Shown here piece after piece: positions 1 to 11,220 of a DNA stretch of 62,000 bases (position 1 is the first letter of the stretch; each line of letters begins with the position of its first letter). Source of the DNA: Cryptomeria japonica (Eukaryota; Streptophyta; Pinopsida; Cupressales; Cupressaceae); NCBI RefSeq assembly GCF_030272615.1, contig NC_081413.1, positions 330,383,302 to 330,445,301 on the forward strand, written 5' to 3'. A program made the position numbers and the translations under genes. The notes beneath the pieces were generated by a model, which was given only the letters and a program-made list of their open reading frames with translations, had not been told where the DNA came from and made no database searches.

Positions 1-825
1 GATTACAAATTGAGGGGCCTGGACTTGCAGGAAGGCCAACAACCTAGAGCACACTGCTCATTACAAAAGGAGTCTCACTGACTGCATAAAAATCCAAACT
101 ACAATCATGAAGAAAGAATGAACTGCAATGGTAGCATCTCCTATGCCTAAATACAATTCTAGATAAGCTCAATACCAGAGGACTTAATCCTCTTGCATAA
201 ACCCAAATCGATCACCAATGATCGACCAAATCCTCTGCATGAATGATTATTACATAATTTGTTTGCATACATCCTTATATTATCCCTTACATGATCTACA
301 ATGAGATCTTACATCATATATATACAAACCCTCAACCATAAACAATAAGATAGGCCACCAGACAATAAAGAAATTACATAATTACAAAACATGTCAGCTT
401 GAGACCAAACAAATAATATTCAACCCATAAGACATCCCAGAAACACATCGAGAACATCAAACAACACGTTATATTAAGTCGGTCCATAACCTAGATAGTA
501 CCTGACCCAATTTAGGTCCACACATGCTAAAGCAATGATCCCAATCAGCCAAGTCTCAAACATGATTCTAATGTCCCTACTAGTTAGGGATCAAGTTCCT
601 GCAAAACAGATTTGTTAGAATACCACAAACATATAAATATATAACTGATCTGAATTGCAATCTAACTTTAAAATACTTAATTAACATAATCATAATTTTT
701 ATCTAATAAAAAGGATATGAATGCCATATGAAATTATGTCCTTAGGCGGCCATGAAGCTTGCCTTCTTGGAACCCATCTTGGTTCCACTTACATCTAGGA
801 AATTGAAGGTTAATTCAATTCCTGT

Positions 826-851
826 CTTGGATGTAACGTCTTACATCCAAG
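826..851. repeat. Perfect palindrome in S1
   Basis: Arms of 11 bp (CTTGGATGTAA / TTACATCCAAG) around a 4-base spacer. A second hairpin at 884-910 reuses the same CTTGGATG core. Confidence 0.85.
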
Positions 852-883
852 CCATCCGAGAAAGACCCTTGCCAATTCCTTGC

Positions 884-910
884 CTTGGATGATGCATCCC
901 ATCATCCAAG
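884..910. repeat. Second palindrome in S1
   Basis: Arms of 10 bp (CTTGGATGAT / ATCATCCAAG) around a 7-base spacer. It shares its outer arm sequence with the palindrome at 826-851. Confidence 0.85.
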
Positions 911-1664
911 TCCTCAGAGGGGACTGGCTAGATCCATCTCTTCTTAGTTGAATTTAGTCAACCAAGCCATACATATGCATATAGATGTTCAGTATATATA
1001 CTGCCCTAGGGATTATCATAATCCCTTCCTTAGACTAAGGGAGTTTCCCCCCTATAGCCTCCATCATGTAATCATATTTATAATACATTTTTGTATTTTA
1101 TTACTATTTTCCATTCTACAATCCACATTTACATATTCCTGATTTACATGTATTTCCTAACATATATTCATAAGAATGTTCATTATCCAATATTCACATT
1201 TATTTCTTAACATATATATTCCTACTATTCATTGATATATATTAATCACTTATGTTCATACATATTCATTAACATCTAAGAACCTTACATTAACATATGT
1301 ATTCAGATGTTTATATTCATTAATATATATTAAAATATTATTACTTATACCTATTTACACCTACATTCTGTAACATCTCTTATCATACTAAACAATTAAT
1401 CTTGTTCTGATTCATTTATAAATCATTTACGTATTTATTAATTACTAGTTATATGAACTATTACTAATCTCTAAAAGTACTGTATTAATAGTAATTATGA
1501 TATTAATATTTATTATTATCCATATCCCTATTTACAATATTTATATTATTCCTTATTCTGATTTGAATATATATATATATATATATATATAACTTATTAT
1601 ATAAATTATTAACATCCCACTGCCTAAAAACATTAGTTATTATAATTCTGATTCTAAGAGCAGA

Positions 1665-1693
1665 CAGACCTGACATGTGTCAGATCTGGTCTG
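1665..1693. repeat. Nested hairpin in S1
   Basis: Outer arms CAGACC/GGTCTG enclose an inner palindrome TGACATGTGTCA. Function unknown. Confidence 0.7.
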
Positions 1694-3431
1694 CCACAAT
1701 AAAGAAATTAGTGACTGTCTTACGTGTTGTAGTCTATATTAATATTACTATCGATATTCTGTATTCAATCTTTATTAGACTTCCTATATATTAAGCATAC
1801 GTGTTAAACACATCTCTGTGCATTGCTGTCATAAATCTAGTGTGACACATTAATATATACCATGTATTTTATGAAGTTATTGGTGAGGAATATATATATA
1901 TATATATTCTTGATATAATATGACTGATTATTATTTCTTATGTTTGATTCAATATCATCCTTATGTGCCATTAATATTTCATTTGGTTAGAGTTTAGCAT
2001 AACTTACCTGGGCATTCTATTTCATGTTCTTTTTCCTCCAATGTTGCGACTGGTTGGTGAATCCTTAAGTGTATGCAATGATAGGTAAGACAATATTGCC
2101 TATGGAGATTAGATTTCTATCTCAGTTATGATCCTTTCAACTCTTGCAATGGCTGGAATATTAATATTTTTTATCAATGATATGGTTACTATATCAAATA
2201 TGGAATACAACGATGTTGTGTCTGATTCAAGGATGATAACAGGCAACAACGATCCGATATGTTGTTTCTAATTTGGCAATGAATACTTGTAATGGCAGTG
2301 AGGCTGTCTCTAGTATAAATCTGATTGACGTATGCACTTGATTATTGGGCTTTTGGCTTGGCTGTCCTCGAGCTCTTCCAAACTGGAATAAGAAACCAAA
2401 TAAAATCTATTCCTTGTCCTTCCTCCATGAAATGATTGAAAATATATAGTTATGCAATCGATTGGTTGTGTCTATTGTTAGGTAGAGACATGTTCATTTG
2501 CTAAGTCATAATCACACCACCTCAATTTATTAACCGATTATGTTAATTAAAGTGATCTTTAAAGAATCAGTTTATCTCCTTAATCATGCCCGATATATTT
2601 GATATTGTAAAGTGATCAACGATTACTGGTTCGATGGTATTAAGGTTATCAGATCCTTCTTATCCGATAGTTGGCAAGGATACATGCCTTAATCTGCATC
2701 ATGATTGATCTCCTTTCATCGAGTGCCTTAATCATATCGTTGGAATGTCATTAATCTGATTTGTATAAGGAGTTGGATGTTCATATGGGAAGTTTAGTTG
2801 TCTTAATAAATATTATATTTATTGTTACTTATTTATTTATTTATATTATTATAATTTTATTATTTATTTTTATTTTAATATTTCAGGAATATTATTAGTA
2901 ATAAATATTAATAGATATTAATCAAATAATATATTTAATAAATAAATAAATTTCAAATAGTAATTCATTGTTATTATTATATTAATTAATAGTAATAATT
3001 ACTTCATTTAGGATATATATAACAATCAAGGAGGGGACATGACAATGATCACCATCAACATCCTGAATCTCTACTAGAAGCCACACCAACACCACTTATG
3101 CATAATATCAAAAGATCTTCAACAAAGCTCTGCCGGTGAAACTCTCATCGGATCAACAAACCAAGCTTACCAGCATATAAGCTAGCATCTGATCACCAAA
3201 TCAAAACCAAATGATTGAACATGAATCTGAGTTGCATGAATAGAAGATCTAAGACAATTCATAAGCCAAAGCATACCAGAATATACCGAATCATCATGAT
3301 CTAATCCAACTAGAAACCAAACATCCTAGTGGAACCAAAAGGATGTCGATAAAGAAGCCAAAACATCTAGTGTTGACATCAATGACAAAACATCAATGCA
3401 ACACATAATCAATTCTTCCAAATGGTCAACA

Positions 3432-3725
3432 ATCTCCCCCTTTGGCATTGATGGCAACATGTGAAAAACATCCAAGTGCCAAGATATGCCAAACAAATCT
3501 CCCACACAAGAATATAGCAATGAAGTTCTAATCCACACTCTCCTTGTAGATGATATATCAGTTAAGTTATGCAAATTTCTCCCCCTAATGTATATATCTC
3601 CTTAAGTTTTTCACATGAATACCTCTCCCCTTTTGACATCAATGCCAGAAATCTGACATAAATATCAAAGCAAAATCATAAAACACTGAATCACAAAACT
3701 AACTACTCCCCCTGAGTAGTAGCAT
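3432..3725 (-). promoter_or_regulatory. E1 multiple polypurine tracts
   Basis: Read on the minus strand, four GGGGGAG-type tracts occur between the pol stop and the 3' LTR. They start near 3432, 3572, 3622 and 3703 (plus coordinates). The one abutting the LTR, AAAGGGGGAGAT, is the functional PPT expected to prime plus-strand DNA. The copies carry shared flanks (TGACATCAATGCC / TTGCCATCAATGCC). The tract near 3703 is enclosed by short inverted arms CTACT/AGTAG. Multiple PPTs of this consensus are a published feature of Sireviruses. Confidence 0.8.
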
Positions 3726-3793
3726 CACCACATCAATTCAGAATGACTAATATATCTGATAATGCATACTGGACTGATACCAAATAGCATCAA

Positions 3794-4505
3794 TCAGTTT
3801 TCTACCGGAGGGGCAAAAACCCCTAATCTATCTCTGAGGTACTCAAATGATTCTTTAGGCAAAGGTTTAGTGAAGATGTCTGCAATTTTCTCTTTAGTGT
3901 TCACATAAACCAATCTAACTTCATTTTCTTCCACCTTCTCCTTCAAAAAGTTATACTTGATAGATATGTGCTTTGTCTTAGAGTGAAATACTAGATTCTT
4001 TGATATGTCTATAGCAGCAGAGTTATCACAGTGAATAACTATCGGTCCATTACAATGCACTTTCATGTCCTTCAACATATGCTTCATCCATAGAAGTTGT
4101 GTATAGTTAGTAGCAACAAGAACATACTTAGGTTTAGTAGTAGATAGAGAAGTACATGACTGTTTCTTGTTGATCCATGAAATAAGTTTCTTTCCAAGAA
4201 AGAAAGCTCCACCGGAAGTACTTTTTCAGTCACCAACATCACCTTCCCAATCTGCATCTGTATATGCACATAAAGTAAAGTCATCATCTTTAGGGTACCA
4301 CAAACCATATTGAGATGTTCCTTGTAAGTATCTAAAAATCCTTTTCACCACACTCTCATGATTTTATCTAGGATCTCTTTGATATATTGATGCAATGCAA
4401 AAAACATTCATTATATCAGATCTAGTCTAAGTCAAATATAGCAGACCTCCAATCATAGACTTGTATCTTGAGGTTTTCACCGACAATGTTCTAAAGGTAT
4501 TTTTC
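3794..4505 (-). pseudogene. E1 pol 3' part: end of RT region and RNase H
   Basis: The minus-strand translation from about 4505 to the stop at 3794-3796 matches the C-terminal end of Copia pol. Recognisable in order are the SRYKSMIGGLLYLT block, an RNase H segment with SWINKKQSCTSLSTT, the CDNSAAIDISKN box, the HSKTKHISIKYNFLKEKV block and the closing DIFTKPLPKESFEYLRDRLG. Several in-frame stops and small lesions break the upstream half; the last 97 codons are open. Everything upstream of about 4505 (most of RT) is absent, replaced by plus-strand EX sequence. Non-functional. Confidence 0.88.
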
Positions 4506-4512
4506 TTGAATC

Positions 4513-7297
4513 ATGGAATCAGGATCATCTTCTGCTTCTATTTTCACTGCAAATCCAACGGTAGTAGAAGTTAAGGACTGCCCTAGGCCAATTTTCAAAC
4601 GGTATCCACATGTGGCTACCAAGGAAGATTCGGTTGGAGCATTTTATCGTGTTCCAGAGGGAGTGGTATATGTGGAAGATGTTAGGGCCTCTATTCATTG
4701 TCATATAGAGGACTTAGGCACTTTGGAGATCAAGGGGATGTATATGAATGAACTCATGGGAGAATCTGGTAAGATCAAACTGACATATAAACACATCAAA
4801 GATCTAAGGTTCACTGATATTCTGGATATTCCGGAGTTCAAGGATGAGATTGTCAGATATGTACTAAGAAGAGTACATGCAGAATTCATATGGCTGGACT
4901 GACCCTACAAAATCACTAAGGAAGCCATCCGAGCAATTACTAGTTTTCCATCAGTAGGGCAATATCCGGATAAGAAAGTATCAAATGACTTCATAAGGAA
5001 GATCACCAATGCCACATCAGACAAGAGATCAATGAAGGTGAGCACCATCACCGAAATCGACATCAAGTTTGGCAGCATGATCATAGGCTACAAGGTAACT
5101 CAATCTAACCGACTAAGTTCAGTTTCAAGTTCATGTATTTTGGCAGCATATAGAATGATGAGAGAAAATATCAAGTTAGATCTTTGTGACTGGATGATTC
5201 AGGAGTTACTGATCAATTTAGGGAAGATTAAAGGTGAGAAAAAGTGCACTTTCCGGTATGGAAATCTGTTAGTATGCTTAATGTTGTACTTTTTGAATGA
5301 TACTCCCAGTTCTAGAAGGAAGCAATGGGCTTTTGACATCCTAGTAGGAAGACTACTAAAACAATCAATTACTACATTGGGAAGTCTTAGAGATGATAAG
5401 GTATGGGGTTACTTAAAGGCTTTTCAGAAATCTATGAGGTCTAGAATAAGAGTACCCAAGCATATAGTAGAGAAATACTCTACCAAAATATGTTTCATGG
5501 TCAAGAAAGATGAGACCCTCATGGAGGAAGTCAAGCCTCAGAATATGGATAGATGAAATGGGCTATGAGGTGGATGCATTAATTCTTGATGCATATGCAA
5601 AAAATTTACTTGATGCAAATATAGATGAAGCAGAAAAACTTTGTGGAACAACACAACAAAAGACTCTTGAGGTTGAAACTGAGTTCAACTGAAAGAAGAG
5701 GGAAAAACAAGAAGGTAAGGCAAGAAAGTTTGTACAGGAAGTTTCAAAGGACATTAAGGCACTTATTGATGTTGTATTGGAGAAAGGGAGAAAGAGGAAG
5801 GATCCGGTAGTTCACATTGAGCCTGTGACTGCAGATTCTGAACCTGAAGATGACACACTATTAGCATTGAAAAGAGTTGTGAGGAAGAAACCGGAAGAAC
5901 CGAAGGTGGAAGCAAAGAAACAACCAACTAGGAAGGTTACCATCAAATTACCAGCACATAAATAGGAATCTAAGGCCACACCATCAACTGCATCCGGTAC
6001 TGCCAGAAGGAGGAATAAAAGTGGCATTGATTTGGCACTAGAGACTGGTAATGCAACAATTATTCCGCCTAAGACTTCTGCTGAAATTGTTGATGAAATT
6101 ACTAAGGATGGGATGTTGAAAAATGTTAAGACTTATTATGATACATTTGAACATGATGAACAGAGAGAGGTAAAGGAATCATGGGTAGTCCACCCTCAGT
6201 TTTGAAGAATATCAAGATAGTGGAAATTGAGCCATCGGTTAACACAAATGTATAGACACTGGTTAATGCTGAGAACATTGTACAAGATACTAACATTGAG
6301 GACACTTGTCCTCCGGATATTAATGTACAGGTTGAGGATATTGTTCTTAGAGAGGAACCGACAGTTGCACAGACTACACCAAGTGGAGAAGCCACCAGTA
6401 AGTGAGGAGGCAATAAAAGTTAAATCACCAGAGAAAATAGGGGAATCCAGTAGGGAACCAGTTGTTGGCACATCATTATTGACAATTGACACTTCTTTAG
6501 TGGAAAAGAAAAACATCATAGAGATGAGTCCCATAGAACTAATGATGATGGCTGCTCAAAAACTAATGAAGGAAGGAACAACAAACAAAGGGGTTATAGA
6601 TCAATCCATAACTATTTTGCACAGATTGGTCCCAGAATGTGAGATTGAGAATGAAGTGAGCCCTTTCGGCAAGCTTAAGGCTATAACAGAGAACATCTCT
6701 ACAGATTTTCAATCATTATAGTAGATCTCTAACCGACAAGCACTTGAAAAATTTACTTTGGCTAAGAGAGCCGCTTTTGATTAGATCATTGAGAGAGAAG
6801 AAAAAAATTAGGAGAAGCTAATTTTGATAGAAAATTCTTTGAAATGAGGTACTAACATATACAAGGTATGTTGCAATACAAAGATTCTCACAGCAAAAGT
6901 AGATGAAAAGATAAAAGAGATACATGACAAAATTGCTAGTATTGCTAACTCTTTTGATGGACTAATCTCATTGACAACATCTATTGATGGACAAATTTTG
7001 ACCTTGGAGAATCAAATTTTGTCTCTTGAAAAGGAAAGAGATAAGATCATTCAGAGAGCCAAAAGTCTCAAAGGTTTGGTGAGTCCAAGACTGGTTTCAC
7101 TTGGTGTACATAAGAAGGAATGCATGAATATGCTTGGTAAGCCCACACCGGCAGAAGTCACTGAGAAAGAATCACTTGCATATTTATTGAGTGGGATTGT
7201 ATCTATCTCCAACACATTCAAAACTAGCTAGGATACTTATGTAGAGTTATTAGAGAAAGCTTACCCAGAAATCTTGAAATTGGTCAAGCTCTGGTAA
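4513..7297 (+). pseudogene. ORF2 of EX: unknown conserved retrotransposon protein, broken
   Basis: About 930 codons, not Gag, protease, integrase or RT. I do not recognise the family. The start at 4513 (MESGSSSAS) matches the MASASHTSSSAS start of the E2 ORF2. Shared landmarks in order: VPxGV...(I)xxKLEDLG-like segment, RVHxxxxxL, MxIGY...NxxSVS...AYRM, (L)DLC...Q.LL.NL..IK, F.(F/Y)G.LLV.L..YF, MGYEV, then a Lys/Pro-rich basic linker and a long charged, predicted helical tail ending near LVKLW. In-frame stops lie at 4900-4902, 5690-5692, 5963-5965, 6719-6721 and 7229-7231, with frameshifts near 5540 and around 6200-6400. The lesions interrupt the N-terminal 300 residues only once before 5540, which suggests relatively recent decay. 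Function unknown. Confidence 0.75.
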
Positions 7298-7354
7298 GAC
7301 ATTTTTGGAGGTATTTAGTGTACAGTTATTATTCTTTGACATATTTTTTTTCTG

Positions 7355-7563
7355 GGATTGATGTCAAAGGGGGAGAGATGGTGATGTGAAAAAGTAAATA
7401 TCAAAGGGGGAGAAATATTATTCAAAGGGGAGAGTCATTGATATTCAAATCTATATGCATGAGATTGTTGGCTGTCTTCCATAGGGGGAGACTTGTTTGG
7501 CATTTTTTTGGTACTTAGATGTTTTCCACATCTAGTATTGCCATGAATTCCAAAGGGGGAGAT
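7355..7563 (+). promoter_or_regulatory. EX multiple polypurine tracts
   Basis: Five purine tracts of the type AAAGGGGGAGA occur near 7364, 7400, 7417, 7481 and 7552; the third is AAAGGGGAGAG. The last one, CCAAAGGGGGAGAT, abuts the LTR and is the expected plus-strand primer. Same arrangement as in E1, E2 and E4. Confidence 0.82.
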
Positions 7564-8777
7564 TGTTGGCCATTTGGTGGAATTGACTATCTATTGCATT
7601 GATGTTTTGTCATTGATGTCAACACTAGTTGTTTGGATTCTTTACTGGCACCCTTCTGGTCTCGGTAGGTTGAGTAGTTTTTGGTTAAATTGGATCCAAC
7701 ATGATCCGGTTGACTCTGGTATAATCAAGAGATGAAATTGGCTTGTTCATGATACTCATACTCATATTTGGTCAGTTAGTTTTGGTCTGGTGATTGGATG
7801 CTATCTTGCTTACTTAGAAGATTGGGTTCTAGTTTCAGCGAGGGTTTCATCGGCAGAGCTTTTGGTGGAGATCTTTGATGCATTGCATAATTGGTGTTGG
7901 TGCAGCTTCTGATGGAGTTTTAGGATGCTATTGGTGATCATATTCAAGACTTGGCATTTGGAGATCATTGCTGAAGCGTGTGGACCTATACTTGGTCCCA
8001 GTTGATCTAGGTTATGGACCGGCATTAATGTAATATGTGGATAGGTCCCATTGTTGTATTTCCAAGATGTCTTATATGTGGATATTATTTGTTTTGGTCT
8101 AAGGCAAACATGGTTTGTAATTATGTAATTGGTTTATTATCTAGTAGCCAACCTTATTGTTTATGGTTGAGGTTTTGTATAAATAAGATGTAAGATCTCA
8201 TTGTAGATCATCATGGTTATTGTAAGAGGTCATGGTCAAGGAATGTAATGTGCAAATAATGTAATCTCACTCAAGCAGAGGAGTTGGTAGATCATTGGAG
8301 ATCAAATTGGGTTTGTGTGAGAGGATTTATTCCTCCGGTATTGAGCTTAACCGAAACTGTACTCAGGCATAGGAGATGTTATCTTTTGTAGTTCAACACT
8401 TCTTTGGATTGTAGTCTAGATTTATATGTAGTCAATGAGGCTCCTTTTGTGATAAGAAGTGTGCTCTAGGTTTTTGGCCTTCCTACAAGTGTAGGCCCCT
8501 TCATTATAATTCACATACTTACTGTAGAAGTATTATCTGACTATGTGTAGGCTTCCCACCGTGGTTTTTCCCTTTACTAGGATTTCCACGTACAAATCTT
8601 GGTGTTGTGTGGATGGCTTTTATTATGTGATTATTGTTTATGCTTAATTGGATTAATTATTATTTTGGTATTATTTTTTTGGGTTCTGGTATTAAATTTT
8701 AAATTACTAATGCAATCTATGACAACTGATTCACCCCCCCCTCTCAATTGTCTTCCAGTTATCTGAACTGTCTAACA
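7564..8777 (+). repeat. EX 3' LTR, 1214 bp
   Basis: Begins TGTTGGCC after the PPT and ends CTGTCTAACA; E1 sequence follows at 8778. A TATA-like TATAAATAAG lies near 8176. The conserved GTGGTTTTTCCC...GGATTTCCACGT block is near 8560-8592, and the LTR-end hairpin is at 8721-8752. It aligns over its length with the reverse complement of the E1 LTR, with many differences, so it is a related but distinct subfamily. Confidence 0.88.
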
Positions 8778-9472
8778 GTCAGTTCTTTCTCATAAATTTT
8801 GATTTGACTTCTATTTTTCTCATCCACCTTGACATTAGCGCTCTCCACAATTCTCTATAATCTCTTGTTATAACAACTATATGCTTTGCTTTCATTATAA
8901 TAACCAGGAAATATTCCTTCATCACATCTAGGATCAAATTTTCCAATGAAATCATCTCTCCCGATATAACATTTACTACCAAAGATTCTGAAATACTTAA
9001 TTGTAGGTGTATTGCCAAACCATAATTCATAAGGTGTCTTATCGGTTTCCCCTTTGATATGAACTCTATTGAATGTATAAACTGATGTGCTCACTGATTC
9101 TCTCCAATAGATACAAGGTATATTAGCTTCCATCATCATGGTTCTAGCAACATCCAAGATAGTTTTGTTCTTCCTTTCCACAACTCCATTCTGTTGAGGT
9201 GTCCCGGGAGAAGAAAATTGTCTCCTTATACCATGCTTCTCACAAAATTTATTAAACTCAACAGATGTGAATTCTCCACCATGATCCGACCTTAAACACT
9301 TAATCTTGAATCCTGTCTCAATTTCAACTTTAGATTTAAATATTTTAAACTTTTCAAAATCCTCATATTTCTCCCTTAGAAAAGTAACCCTCATCATTCT
9401 AGAATAATCATCAATGTTTAGCATAAAATATCTATCACCTTGAAAACTTTTAATTCTTGCAGGACCACACAA
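8778..9472 (-). pseudogene. E1 integrase fragment
   Basis: The minus-strand translation gives the Copia integrase core and its C-terminal side. It includes GDRYFMLNIDDYSR, a CLRSDHGGEFTS block with the second catalytic Asp, and PQQNGVVERKN with the catalytic Glu. The downstream YWRESVSTSVYTFNRVHI and ELWFGNTPTIKYFRIFGSKCY blocks follow. The first catalytic Asp (in a HTDL-type motif) falls just upstream, where the frame is damaged. A stop at 8855-8857 interrupts the C-terminal region, and EX truncates the protein at 8777. Integrase would insert the cDNA into host DNA with 5-bp staggered cuts; this copy is inactive. Confidence 0.88.
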
Positions 9473-9806
9473 ATAGTATGAATAAGATCAAGAACATCAT
9501 TAGATTTTTCTTGTATACTCTTAAAAGAGGTTCTGACCTGTTTTCCCATTTGACATTCCTTACATACAGGATTATAGGGCTTCACAATCTTAGGTATATC
9601 TCAAACTGCCTTAGTTGAACTGATCTTTACCATGCAATCAAAATTCACATGACATAGCCTTTTATACCAAAGCGAACTCTCATCAATTTGTGCAATCAAA
9701 CATGTTCTCTTACTGGAATTCAAATGAAATATATTACTTTTGTTTGAGTACCGGTTGCAATCTCCAATCCAGATCTATTAATGATTTTGCATTTTCCATC
9801 CTTGAA
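9473..9806 (-). pseudogene. E1 pre-integrase region, degenerate
   Basis: Joins protease to integrase. Short stretches in shifting minus-strand frames match the GAG-pre-integrase zinc region of E4 (for example NRSGLEIAT and the RLCHVNFDCMVK equivalent), but it has several stops and frameshifts. Confidence 0.7.
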
Positions 9807-11164
9807 TTATAATTGAAATCCCTTATCCACCAATTGTCCTACACTCAAAATATTATGGCTTAAACCTTCAACATAATAAACATTATCAGTATTGTGCTTA
9901 CCATCTAATGATATAGTTCCTTTTCCTTTGATCATACATGCTTTGTCATCTCCAAATCTAAACAGACTGCCATCAAATTCTTGCAAAGATAGAAACTTCC
10001 TTTTATCTCCAATCATATGATGTGAACATCCACTGTCAATTACCCATTCATCCTTATCTTCAATTTTAGCAGCCATGGCCTTTTCTTCAGGTACATTCTC
10101 TTCTAGTGTCGGATCATCTTCCTTGATAGCCAAGAACACCCATTCTTTTCCATTGCTGGAACCACTAGCAGAGTCTTGTGTTGGTTCATCATCAGAAGAA
10201 ATCACACCTTCCTCATCTGTAAAGTAACATGATTTATCTCTTTTTTTCCTGTACCTATGCTTGTTCTGATATCCAGGGTTAGGCTTAAAAGAATTCCTTT
10301 TAGGGCATCTAGATGCAAAATGACCTATCTTATTACATGCAAAACATTTAAAAGGTGATTTTCCTTCATACTTACTTCCTATCGGTCCTTTAGGTACTCT
10401 TCTAGCAAATAGGGCTTTAATTTGCTCAAATTCTTCATCTTCTCTCTTCATATCATCCAATTCCTTTGCATACAAAGCTTTCCAATATTGCTTGCCGGTT
10501 GATAATGTAAATGCATGAAAAGAAGGTTCAGACTTCACAACTCCAAAAGGTCCAAATTCTTCAAGCTCAAAAGAAGATAATTTCCCAACCAAGGTATCTC
10601 TATTGACAAAAGTATTTTACATTGTTCTCAATTCATTAATTGTAGTAGCCTTCATATTATAAGCTGGTGGTAAAGCTCTCAAAACTTTAGAAACTATTTC
10701 ATCTTCACTCAGAGATCCACCATAACATTGAATTCCCATGACAATTTCATTTACCCTTTCCATGAATGCAGTAATCCTTTCATCTTCTTCCATCTTTAAT
10801 TTTTCATATCTCACTCAGTAACCATAAAGTTTAGCAATCTTAATAGTAGGGTCACCTTCATTAAGAGTCTCCAACTTGTCCCATATAGCCTTTTCTGATC
10901 AGAAAGTGCACACAAGACAACTTCTCTAGCTCTACAATCATTCTTAAGCTCCTTATCCAAGTTTACCAGAGGAGGATTTCCAGATGTCAGATTGAAAGAA
11001 GTAACCCCATTCTCCATGATCTCCCAGATTTCCTTACCAAGACATCCCAAATGAGTCTCCATCTGAATCTTCCATACTCTATAATTTGTTCCATCAAGCC
11101 TAGGAATTTCTCTTTGAAAGAAAGCAACAGATGAACTAGATGAACTTGAACTGTTAGTTGCCAT
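9807..11164 (-). pseudogene. E1 gag and protease
   Basis: Starts MATNSSSSSSSSVAFFQRE, followed by the Copia Gag signature LDGTNYRVWKIQMETHL. After codon ~95, near 10890, a deletion relative to E4 shifts the frame; the frame resumes as KAIWDKLETLN. Further on are the ERVNEIVMGIQCYGG block, a stop at 10617-10619, a single CCHC knuckle CFACNKIGHFASRC (10305-10346) and the aspartic protease motif WVIDSGCSHHM. Then comes the LSVGQL region, with a stop at 9807-9809. Gag would form the virus-like particle and the knuckle would bind element RNA. Inactive through the frameshift and stops. Confidence 0.9.
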
Positions 11165-11206
11165 AGGATCTTCCTCAAGCAGTTAAGCTTCTATAGAGAG
11201 ACCAAA

Positions 11207-11220
11207 GCTCTTATACCAAT
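11207..11220 (-). other. E1 primer-binding site
   Basis: The minus-strand sequence ATTGGTATAAGAGC directly follows the 5' LTR end. It corresponds to the initiator-tRNA-Met site TGGTATCAGAGC with small changes. Confidence 0.82.

Larger units (their letters stand above)
567..3044 (-). mobile_element. S1: solo LTR, 2478 bp, inserted in E1 LTR
   Basis: Insertion boundaries are set by comparison with uninterrupted relatives of the E1 LTR. The 5-bp direct repeat ATGAT flanks it perfectly (562-566 and 3045-3049). On the minus strand it begins TGTCATGTCCC and ends GGGACATTAGA, an imperfect terminal inverted repeat with the final CA mutated to GA. It has no coding capacity and is strongly AT-rich, with an (AT)n run at about 1568-1590. 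A single LTR with a TSD and no internal region is best explained by LTR-LTR recombination. The superfamily is not certain; length and style suggest Ty3/Gypsy. Confidence 0.82.
1..3431 (-). repeat. E1 3' LTR (partial, interrupted by S1)
   Basis: Bases 1-566 and 3045-3431 align with the E1 5' LTR at 11514-12351 in the same orientation. The first roughly 290 bases of the LTR lie before the window. It ends in CAACA directly before the polypurine tract. It keeps a stretch of about 110 bp (3045-3150) that has been deleted from the 5' LTR, so the two LTRs have diverged by indels as well as substitutions. Confidence 0.88.
4506..8777 (+). mobile_element. EX: 5'-deleted non-autonomous Copia element inside E1
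   Basis: Plus-strand element made of ORF2 (4513-7297), a multiple-polypurine segment and a 3' LTR (7564-8777). No 5' LTR or primer-binding site is present: ORF2 begins within a few bases of E1 pol sequence. Comparison with E4 shows that E1 also lacks about 1 kb of RT at the same point. The simplest reading is one deletion that removed the 5' part of EX together with neighbouring E1 DNA. The LTR termini and multiple PPTs match the E1 family type, so E1-like enzymes could have mobilised it. Confidence 0.8.
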
